A stretch of 64,000 nucleotides of DNA from contig NZ_FNXY01000001.1 of NCBI RefSeq assembly GCF_900108855.1, positions 558,001 to 622,000 on the forward strand, written 5' to 3'. The first letter of the stretch is position 1, and every line of letters starts with the position of its first letter. The position numbers and the translations under genes are program-made. Positions 47,229 to 54,589 of the stretch are shown here, piece after piece. This stretch comes from Dyadobacter koreensis. Lineage in GTDB: Bacteria; Bacteroidota; Bacteroidia; Cytophagales; Spirosomataceae. Under the pieces are notes generated by a model, which was given only the letters and a program-made list of their open reading frames with translations, did no database searches and had not been told where the DNA came from.

Positions 47229-48467
47229 TTATCCGTGCAATTTTTCTAAACGAAAAATATAGTCCACCTTACCTTCGAGCTTCAAACCCTTTTTTAAAGA
47301 TTGACTTTTAGGATTATACACCCAAATATAATTCCCCTCGGTGTCTGAATTAATTGAAATATAAACTAAGCCGTTTTCGACAAGTACGCAAGAGCGCGAA
47401 GTTCCTTTGTCTAACGGAAGATCTAACTTATGCAAGGTTTTGGTTTGAAGATCAACTTCGAAAAAATCGATATGCGGTACTAAATAATGTTCTTCAAATG
47501 TTTTAAACAACCCTTGCCGCTCGCTTCTTACAATGGCCTTATTATTTCCAATATACCACATTCCGTATGCATGATTGTCAATCGGCGATGCTGAAATGTT
47601 AAAAAAATAACTGCTGTCGGGTTTGTTTTCATTGGCCTTAATCCGGTAAATAGCCGTAGGCTGTCCAGGGTTTGCGCCCCTGGCAATACCCGGGCACGCC
47701 ATATAATAAAAATCATCTTGGTCATCCCTGAAAGTATTCTGCTGGGCTGTATTGACATTTCCCGGATATGCCGATCTTGGATCTTTAAAAATTTGCTTTA
47801 AGGACAAAGCCGGATAATCCAAGCTGGCTACATATACGGTGTCACTGGATCCATAACCTTGTGTCGGACTACTATAATGATACGAATAACCGAGCCATAG
47901 CTGATTATTACGAAACTCAGAAAATCCAACGGTCATATTGTTGAAAGGGAGAAAAGGTGCCGGCAGAGGCAAAACGCCTGTGCTGGCTTTCATTGTACGC
48001 GTATTGATGCGTGCATAACGGGGAGACTTCCTTTCGCCTGGCCAGGAAATGATCAGGAGTGAATCCGGATGATACCAGTTATAATTTTCAAGAAACTTCA
48101 TGCCCGGTACTGATACAGAATCAATGGCTGTGAATTTGTTGTCTTTAACCTGATTACGAATGAGATATTCAGTTTTGCGATTGATAAAAAAGTAATTCCC
48201 GTCTTTTACCATCATATAGTACCATATCCTGGGCGGTGCAAGCACTGGCGCTCCGTTTTTAATCGGATAGGCCACTCCGCCATCAAGCGTATCAGTCTGA
48301 ATAATATACTGAACATTATCTTTCGACATGACCATGATGCTATACTTTTTTTTGTTTTCCGAAGTCTGCCCGGAACAACCGAGTAACATCAATAACATGC
48401 TACAAAAAGCACAGAAAGACAATAAATTCCTGTTAATGAAAGATTTAGTAAGGTTTCTATATATCAA
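47229..48467 (-). CDS. second DUF4374-like lipoprotein, coupled to the anti-sigma gene
   Basis: Predicted lipoprotein of 412 residues and a divergent paralogue of the DUF4374 protein at 43478. The start must be TTG (48465-48467), since the only later ATG (48399-48401) would leave the signal peptide too short; from TTG it reads as a charged N-region, a hydrophobic core and LLGC (Cys31). The propeller-like body ends with YIWVYNPKSQSLKKGLKLEG, matching the end of the other paralogue (YIWIYDAATDKVTQGLRLEG). Its start overlaps the stop of the anti-sigma gene by 11 bases, so the two are probably translated together. It may be an alternative siderophore-binding cap or a signalling partner (inference). 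Confidence 0.78.
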   Translation of the reverse strand: MIYRNLTKSFINRNLLSFCAFCSMLLMLLGCSGQTSENKKKYSIMVMSKDNVQYIIQTDTLDGGVAYPIKNGAPVLAPPRIWYYMMVKDGNYFFINRKTEYLIRNQVKDNKFTAIDSVSVPGMKFLENYNWYHPDSLLIISWPGERKSPRYARINTRTMKASTGVLPLPAPFLPFNNMTVGFSEFRNNQLWLGYSYHYSSPTQGYGSSDTVYVASLDYPALSLKQIFKDPRSAYPGNVNTAQQNTFRDDQDDFYYMACPGIARGANPGQPTAIYRIKANENKPDSSYFFNISASPIDNHAYGMWYIGNNKAIVRSERQGLFKTFEEHYLVPHIDFFEVDLQTKTLHKLDLPLDKGTSRSCVLVENGLVYISINSDTEGNYIWVYNPKSQSLKKGLKLEGKVDYIFRLEKLHG

Positions 48468-49134
48468 ACTGGTCCGAAAGTTCGTATTTAAGTAATGGTG
48501 GTAATTCGAAAATAAGATTTTCGTTCATGATCACAAGTTGATCGGATTCTTGATTTTTGTAGTTCAAAGCAAAATACGTCTCCCCTTTCTTAAATTCTAT
48601 TCCCTTAGATGATGGCTTATCCCCCGAACATATATCATTAAACGACAGTGATATATCTTTTTTGGGACTGATCTTAATGACTCCGCAAAAATCTACAAGC
48701 CTCTTATCAGAATCAAAACTTGCCTTGCTTTTATCACCCAAAACAATATTAAAATCCTTATTCCATATTTCCTGCTTCTGTTGCCCGAGTTGTTTTGTCG
48801 GTGTTTTAATAAGAGCAGACTCACCTTGTTTATTTATATCAAAACTGTAGAGTAAAACAACTGAAATTACTAACAATATAGAAACCGAAGCTGCTGCTGC
48901 TATCCATTTGAAATTTTGTTGAAATAAATTTAATACACATTCCTTGTTTTTGGAAGGTAAAACTGCGGAAACCTCATCCCAGATTTCTGCCTTAATCTGC
49001 TTTTCTGATTCTTCTGAAATCTCTACTTCATCTTCGTAATCATCGTTCAATAGCCATTGCTCAATAGCGCTAATTTCAGAAGCAGAACACTCCTTCCTAT
49101 TAAACTTTTCAATCAGTTCCGTGGTAACTTTCAT
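48457..49134 (-). CDS. FecR-like anti-sigma factor
   Basis: Membrane-spanning regulator of 225 residues. The cytoplasmic N-terminal part (about 1-74) holds the sigma-binding region with IEKFNRKECSASEISAIEQWL. One membrane helix follows (about 76-97, WIAAAASVSILLVISVVLLY), and then a periplasmic beta-rich part (about 100-225), shorter than in full FecR proteins (about 320). It probably holds or activates the ECF sigma factor encoded 54 bases upstream. Its last 11 bases overlap the next gene, a DUF4374 lipoprotein, which suggests coupling. The periplasmic part may sense receptor occupancy or the lipoprotein itself (inference). Confidence 0.72.
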   Translation of the reverse strand: MKVTTELIEKFNRKECSASEISAIEQWLLNDDYEDEVEISEESEKQIKAEIWDEVSAVLPSKNKECVLNLFQQNFKWIAAAASVSILLVISVVLLYSFDINKQGESALIKTPTKQLGQQKQEIWNKDFNIVLGDKSKASFDSDKRLVDFCGVIKISPKKDISLSFNDICSGDKPSSKGIEFKKGETYFALNYKNQESDQLVIMNENLIFELPPLLKYELSDQFDI

Positions 49135-49188
49135 TTGATAAGAGTCTTGGAAACAAATTTAGCAGAAATTAAGGTAATCCAGATTACA

Positions 49189-49728
49189 TCAAAGCGAAAA
49201 TCCCTCCAGACGCAGTCTTAAAATACTTACAGCCTTAGCAATATGATGACCCACTGCCCGTTCGGAAATAAGTAGTATCGACGCTATTTCCTTGTTGGAA
49301 AGCTCCTTCTCTCTGCTCATTTTAAAAACCTCTTTACATTTGGGTGGTAGCGCTTCTATGAGAGGTAATAATGTATCGAGCAAATTACTATGGATGATTT
49401 CACTCTCCATATCGTTGCTGAAAGAAGTTTGTTTCAAGGCAATAGCCTCGTGATGTTTTGACCGTATACTTTGGTTACGCAGATATTCGAGCGTTTTAAG
49501 TTTTGCAGAACGTATAAGATAATGATCGATCTGCTGGATTACCTCGATACTTTCCCTTCTTTCCCACAGCGATTTAAACACTTCTTGTACAATGCCTTTT
49601 GCCAAATCAGAGTCATTGAGTTTGGCCATAGAAATGCTGTAAACCTTTTTCCAGTAACTATTGTAAATTTCTGTAAAACTGGCTTCGTCGATTCTCACTA
49701 AGGACTTAATTGAACTTACCTCTGGCAT
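49189..49728 (-). CDS. ECF-type RNA polymerase sigma factor (FecI-like)
   Basis: Extracytoplasmic-function sigma factor of 179 residues. Sigma region 2 (about 15-80) shows EIYNSYWKKVYSISMAKLND and IVQEVFKSLWERRESIE. Region 4 (about 125-175) shows LPPKCKEVFKMSREKELSNK and IASILLISERAVGHHIAKA. I use ATG 49726-49728; the frame to 49791 would begin in the IS110 remnant. It heads the iron-uptake operon and would direct transcription of the receptor and DUF4374 genes when released by the FecR-like protein. Only 57 bases separate it from a dead IS110 remnant, so its promoter may lie within or beside mobile DNA. Confidence 0.87.
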   Translation of the reverse strand: MPEVSSIKSLVRIDEASFTEIYNSYWKKVYSISMAKLNDSDLAKGIVQEVFKSLWERRESIEVIQQIDHYLIRSAKLKTLEYLRNQSIRSKHHEAIALKQTSFSNDMESEIIHSNLLDTLLPLIEALPPKCKEVFKMSREKELSNKEIASILLISERAVGHHIAKAVSILRLRLEGFSL

Positions 49729-49784
49729 AGCGTAACTCTTGTTGAGACAAAAATACCATATAATAGAAATAGTCCAAATAAGAT

Positions 49785-50773
49785 TTAACAATATTTAATC
49801 TTGTTGGGGGCATTTTCGCTGACTTTTTTCTTGCTTCTATTTGGCTTTTCCGTAACGGATTCCAAAAGTGTACTATCAGGAGCAAATTCCAACGAAGACC
49901 TTTCAATAACTTTGTCGCATTCTTGAAGCGCTTTTTCATATAATCTGTAAAAATCCATTGATGCGCTAAGTTCGAAAAGCAGTTCATCGCGCCACCAACC
50001 TTGCAGTGAATCAGCGATTTCCTCCTTTGACTTTTTCATCCGAATATCAACAAGAGGTGCCAGATAATGTGGATCCCTATTTCCAGATAAAATAGCATCA
50101 ATGATTGCCAGACCAGATTTTCCCGTAATATCCCGAATAGCCACATCTAAACTGACGCTCATTAGCCGAAGCGACTTTTGCATCTTGTGCGTATACTTTG
50201 CAATTTGTTCAATTAAATGCTGCCGATGGTAATAATAGGTACGAAGTTCCTGAAGCACATCACTGAGTAAAAAGCACCTGACAATAAACCCAGCGAATGT
50301 AGTTTCTGAATCTAAATGCAATCAATTACATCTGTTTTACGCCCTTGCACGTTCTTAGTTTGGCTTCCTCCATCTAACAGAACGTTAAAACCGGCTTTTT
50401 GAAGCGCACTGAATAGGGTCTGCCAATAAGTGCCTGTGCTTTCCATTGTAACTGAGGAGATACCATGATTTTAAAGATGTTGGATCAGCTGCTCGTGATC
50501 TATAGTGTAAATCCCAAATGTGCGGACATTATCTTGGTTTTGATCCACCGCGACCAGATGACTTCGAGAACCGACATCAATTCCTGCAACATTGAAATTA
50601 ATTACCTGAAGTGGTAGTGATTTTCTTTCCTTCGCATTTCGTGTTACGGTACTTACTAATGAAATAGCTTCATGGAAATGTTTCTGTGGATTAAGATTTT
50701 TCTGTGCGGGATTCTCAGTGAGATCACCAATTAATTTAACAAATGTCTTTGCAATAATAGAGACATAATACAT
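49785..50773 (-). pseudogene. IS110-family transposase, truncated with stops and a frameshift
   Basis: Remnant of an IS110-type transposase on the minus strand. The N-terminal DEDD domain reads NVAGIDVGSRSHLVAVDQNQ, ends in a TAA in place of Lys, continues as HGISSVTMESTGTYWQTLF and GRKTDVIDC, hits a TAG in place of Trp, then loses one base and resumes as LLSDVLQELRTYYYHRQHLI, DITGKSGLAIIDAILSGNRD and KKSKEEIADSLQGWW. It stops near 49785 at KVSENAPN, so the C-terminal Transposase_20 domain is missing. It sits directly upstream of the iron operon. No complete IS ends were seen. Confidence 0.75.
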
Positions 50774-50914
50774 TTTAGCCCAGATTTCAGGAAGGACTTT
50801 AAGGTACCATTTAGCTTAGGAGCTTTTTTATGTAGCTAATATAAGATAACAAATTATCGAATCACTTTTTCAGTTGTCATTCTTATTCAACGGAATTTAT
50901 GCAGTCTAGTAATA

Positions 50915-51097
50915 TCAGGACAATACACATTGAGTTCGGTGGATAAAACGACAAATTCCAACTAACACAAACAGCAAATGTATCGAAAATTTGTAAGTAC
51001 CCCTTTTGCCATCTTTTTCCCAGTACGTGGCAAATACGTCATCGCGTCCTTTGAAAAGCGACTTGCATATATCCAGCTTTTGTTGAACCGTATTCAT
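50915..51097 (-). pseudogene. N-terminal fragment resembling a TOTE conflict-system primase
   Basis: Residues 1-33 of this 60-codon frame (in part: LDICKSLFKGRDDVFATYWE) resemble the start of the archaeo-eukaryotic primase module found in TOTE conflict-system proteins. After KDGKRG the likeness ends and the frame becomes unrelated. The fragment begins 66 bases after the hipA stop and lies in a region of mobile-element debris. It is most likely a truncated leftover, not a working gene. The resemblance comes from memory of the family and is short, so the call is uncertain. Confidence 0.4.
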
Positions 51098-51162
51098 CTT
51101 CCTTTTTGTATTAAGACGTCTTTTTACAATGAAGTCGATATTCTCATTACAAATACCAAATG

Positions 51163-52410
51163 TTACAACCGGAAAGCCGGTGCCATCATTGTCTGTTCAG
51201 CTCTTGAAATTCCTATTTCACCTGCCCGTTTTTGCCATTGTGAAACGGATGATTTGACCTGATCTATAATTTGGTCCATCTGTTTCTCTCCCAGCCTGAA
51301 ATACACCCCAACCTGTTTTGCTATTTCCATATCAAGTCGATTGTCTTCCATGTCAATATTGATTGCAAGGCCATCTTTGTCAATGGATGGATTAATGTCA
51401 AAAGCGGGAGACAGGCGCCACCCTTTGGCAGTCAGAATGAATCCATGATTTCTCAGGTGATCATCGGTATTGGATATTGTTATATTAAATACCATTCGCC
51501 GCCAGAGCTGACTAAGATCTTCGTCTACACTACTTCCGGAAAATTGTATAAATTCAACCATATCCAGGTACGACGGCGCATCGTCCCGGATCAAGTCTTC
51601 ATTTTTTCCAGTCATTGTCATGGCAGAGGCAAAGTGGACTCGTGCCTGCCTGTCACGATCAAAACGTTTGGTAAAAAAAGTATGGTACTGGCCGGCGACA
51701 TGCTCCAATTTACTTTCAGCCATCTCTATACCTGCATTATCCGCCAGCTGGTAAGCGAGATATTCCCATGCAGCTTTGTCGGTGCTGTCATTTTTTGAAG
51801 GGAATTTAGCAATCCAGGGCTGCCCGTACTCATCTAGAATGTTAGCCTTAGGCCTGGCTCCTCCCAAAGAAGATCCCGGAGCCATCAGCATTGCCAGCCA
51901 TTTTCTGACCTCTGCGGTGTCTTCGTTGGACTCGATCAGGGATGCTCCATGTTGCAATTCACGTATTGTGGCCCAGGGGGGAGTGGGTGACACCGGATCG
52001 TTGTCAAGAAAAGGTCCTTGTGGATCAAGTTTAAAACGCAAAGCTCCCATGCGGCTTTCATCATGAACGCCCAGAAGAAAATCAATGTCATACAATGTCT
52101 TCGATGTATTGCCTTTTTCTTTGGCCTGAATAGAGGCTCTTCTTTTCATCAGGGTACGTCCCCAGGTATCTGGCATTGAATCAAGAAATACACCGAAATT
52201 TTCTTTCTGATTTGGATATTGAGCGCCACCAAACCAGGCAATGTCCGGATCCAAAAGCAGTTGTTCATTGGACTGTATCCAATCAGGATCGTATGTGAAA
52301 CTAAAAGATTTTCTTCCTTTCGCTTGCTGGGCAGCCAGTATACCGATACATTTTGGACCAGACATTCCTATCCAGTCGGCATAAACCCAGATGTCTGTCT
52401 TATCTGCCAT
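51163..52410 (-). CDS. hipA: HipA-type toxin kinase
   Basis: Serine/threonine kinase toxin of the HipA family, 415 residues, which in known systems phosphorylates a translation factor such as glutamyl-tRNA synthetase and causes growth arrest. The activation loop with regulatory serines is GSSLGGARPKAN (about 179-190). The catalytic loop is SNTDDHLRNHGF (Asp316) and the metal-binding site is SPAFDINP (Asp338); these correspond to Asp309 and Asp332 of Escherichia coli HipA. The N-terminal HipA_N part is included in the same chain, so it is the full one-protein form. It follows hipB by 4 bases. All key residues are present, so it should be active. Confidence 0.92.
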   Translation of the reverse strand: MADKTDIWVYADWIGMSGPKCIGILAAQQAKGRKSFSFTYDPDWIQSNEQLLLDPDIAWFGGAQYPNQKENFGVFLDSMPDTWGRTLMKRRASIQAKEKGNTSKTLYDIDFLLGVHDESRMGALRFKLDPQGPFLDNDPVSPTPPWATIRELQHGASLIESNEDTAEVRKWLAMLMAPGSSLGGARPKANILDEYGQPWIAKFPSKNDSTDKAAWEYLAYQLADNAGIEMAESKLEHVAGQYHTFFTKRFDRDRQARVHFASAMTMTGKNEDLIRDDAPSYLDMVEFIQFSGSSVDEDLSQLWRRMVFNITISNTDDHLRNHGFILTAKGWRLSPAFDINPSIDKDGLAINIDMEDNRLDMEIAKQVGVYFRLGEKQMDQIIDQVKSSVSQWQKRAGEIGISRAEQTMMAPAFRL

Positions 52411-52414
52411 ACTA

Positions 52415-52708
52415 TTATGATTTGCCGATCAATTCCAAATCTTGCAATTTTCGTCCAAAAGTATCGTCAGCGGCTAATTTCAAAAAATCATCCTGTAATC
52501 CAAGAACCCTCAGCACATTGAAATACGCGCCCAATGATACACTTGGGTTGCCCTTTTCGATATGATATAATGTAGTCCTGTCAATACCAGCTCTTTCAGC
52601 AACCTGTATTGTCGTAAGTTTGCGCCTCTTCCGTGCCAGTTTAATATTCTCCCCTAACTGTCCAAGGATTTGTGCAAATCTGGGTAGTAGGATCTGTTTT
52701 CTGTTCAT
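52415..52708 (-). CDS. hipB: HipB-like antitoxin, XRE helix-turn-helix
   Basis: DNA-binding antitoxin of 97 residues. The helix-turn-helix (about 20-72) is of the XRE/HipB type with TIQVAERAGIDRTTLYHIEKG (in part: QVAERAGIDRTTLYHIEKG), and the C-terminal tail of about 20 residues probably contacts the toxin. The ATG at 52706-52708 overlaps the left arm of a perfect inverted repeat, so the antitoxin can repress its own operon by binding there. It precedes hipA by 4 bases, the usual hipBA order. Confidence 0.9.
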   Translation of the reverse strand: MNRKQILLPRFAQILGQLGENIKLARKRRKLTTIQVAERAGIDRTTLYHIEKGNPSVSLGAYFNVLRVLGLQDDFLKLAADDTFGRKLQDLELIGKS

Positions 52709-52764
52709 AAATGTTGTTTATAATCAACAATAATAACATAATTGTTGATTATAAACAACATTTA
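52708..52764. promoter_or_regulatory. perfect 24-bp inverted repeat, hipBA operator
   Basis: Arms 52708-52731 and 52741-52764 are perfect complements with a 9-base spacer (AATAACATA). Each arm contains a smaller dyad of the form TGTTG-N8-CAACA. The left arm reaches into the hipB start codon. The form suits two HipB dimers that bind side by side and block transcription. Confidence 0.85.
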
Positions 52765-53026
52765 AAGAAATTATTTGACGTTCACTAACCTCCCCATAAC
52801 GTCAACATTTATAAATTGAAGTAATCATCCTAGATTAAATGTCCTTTCGACCAAGTGGAAAAAATTATCATTTGAAAGATACCAGCTACAATCATAAATA
52901 ATATCAATTGTTTATGCTATCAGCTTAACTATTTTTTCTAAATCTTTCTAAAAAATGGTTCGACAACTGTTCCGGGAGGGGTACTAAGCCGAACTCTTGT
53001 AAGAAATCACTTAAATTTCGGCTTAT

Positions 53027-53329
53027 TTATTGATCTAAGTCACTGTTTATCTGAAAGATAAGAGTCGCAGCTTCAATGATTTTTGTGGTTCGATATTCAT
53101 TTTCTGAAAACACCAGTTTTTCAGGATTTATCGAACCAATGATCTCACGCTTCTGATTTGTATCTGATCTTGTAAATACAAGGTCAGTAGTCGAAAGTGC
53201 GCTCAGTGCCTTATCCAGCATCTTTTCAAGATTTACAGGGCTTCCGACGCTGGTTATCATCTCCGTTAGCCGAGCTTCCAAACGCACAAGCTTTTCCTCT
53301 ATTTCTGCTTTTATCGTACCGTAGTCCAT
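53027..53329 (-). pseudogene. C-terminal fragment of a large serine recombinase
   Basis: A 100-codon frame that looks like the end of a Bacteroidota serine site-specific recombinase. It starts with a coiled-coil-like stretch (IKAEIEEKLVRLEARLTEMI), continues with LEKMLDKALSALSTTDLVF, and ends with QKREIIGSINPEKLVF, EYRTTKIIEAATLIFQI, the usual tail of these proteins. The catalytic N-terminal resolvase domain and the recombinase domain are absent. The ATG at 53327-53329 is probably internal to the old gene. It is a leftover of an integrated element. Confidence 0.6.
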
Positions 53330-53459
53330 TGGATCAATATCCTACAAAATCTGCAAAGAAAATCCAGTACGGGACAAACCAAAAGCTTTATTTACGACAA
53401 TACAATTTAATCTAAGTACATCCTTTACAAGAACTGCAATGAAGAAATTGCATACAGAC

Positions 53460-53880
53460 TTAATTTACCTGTAAAACCTTGCGTACCATTTCTATCTGCT
53501 CTGTAGTCACATTATTTTTGTTATAGGTCAGGTAGATGGTATTCGGTGTCGGGTTTTTGCCCTTCCATATTTCTTTCAACTGCTTTTGTTCCAATTAGTC
53601 TTTCACAAGGTAATCCGATGCAATAGTAATATCTCTACCACAACTGATGCCCTTTATGATGGAATTGAAGTCGGAATGATAAAACGGGGTTTTATTGCCG
53701 GACGCTTCTTAAAATTTTCCAGCCAGAACCGCCTTATGATGGCGAGATCGCTACTGTATGCGTACCATTCCAGTTCGAAAGCAGGCGTTCAGCCTTATCC
53801 ATATTGCCTTCAGTAATATACCTATGCAATGTTTTAGTATCGAAGTCAGGATGACCCACAAGCAAAAAGTTCTCCTGAAT
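53460..53880 (-). pseudogene. unidentified decayed coding frames
   Basis: Minus-strand sequence that reads in a protein-like way in at least two frames: HPDFDTKTLHRYITEGNMDK and NWNGTHTVAISPS near 53880-53760, WLENFKKRPAIKPRFIIPTS near 53730-53670, and EIWKGKNPTPNTIYLTYNKN to VRKVLQVN with a stop at 53460-53462. Stops and frame changes separate the parts. I cannot name the family. It probably is a decayed gene interrupted by the FtsX fragment on the other strand. Confidence 0.35.
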
Positions 53881-54282
53881 GATCGGCGGTATGAGAAAGA
53901 CCAGCGTACTGCTGATATTATGTGGTATTTCACCGTTATTGCCATTATGATCGCTTATATGGGGCTGTTCGGCCTTTCAACTTTCTCAGCTAGGCAATGG
54001 ACAAGGGAAATCGGTGTACGAAAGGTGCTGGGGGCCCCGGTTGCAGGAATGCTACCAAAAGAATTTCTGATCTTAATTTTACTAGCAATTTTGATTGCTT
54101 CCCGGCTTGCGTGGTTTGGCATGCAACGCTGGCTTGAGGGTTTTGCATATAAAATTGAAATTAAATGGTGGGTCTTCGCTCTATCTGGATTACTGACAAT
54201 GGTAGTGTCAATCTTAACTGTATCGTGGCAAAGTATTAAAGCAGCTTTGATGGATACGGTTAGAAGTTTAAGAAGTTATTAA
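53855..54282 (+). pseudogene. C-terminal fragment of an FtsX/MacB-type permease
   Basis: Last 130-140 codons of an ABC-transporter permease of the type common in Bacteroidota. It begins in the frame near 53855 with RYEKDQRTADIMWYFTVIAI, has helices at IMIAYMGLFGLSTFSAR, EFLILILLAILIAS and WVFALSGLLTMVVSILTV, and the signature TREIGVRKVLGAPVAGM, and ends with DTVRSLRSY. The first periplasmic domain and N-terminal helices are missing. Two or three residues appear lost within GMLPKEF compared with intact copies. It is a paralogue of the permease that starts at 61690. Confidence 0.65.
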
Positions 54283-54589
54283 AACTTCACGATTTTACAG
54301 TTGACATAAATCCTTCGGGTGACAGACTTGAAGAATTTATCGGATCTGAGGGCCATTTTGACTTTACGAATTGTCCAGTTTTGTTGGCTTTACGATGGAA
54401 TCATCATCCAGGCCTCTCAAAAATCCTTGGTATCTGCATTCGGACAGTTCACTTATGCGCAGCCGAAGATTTCAGCCAGTAGTCTGGACTGTCTCTGTCA
54501 GGCTGTGCAGATAAAGCTGCTTAAAATCCGGCTCACATCCCTCATTCGTAGCGCGACTGTGGGGGTAGCAAGAATGGCTACCGCAGCTT

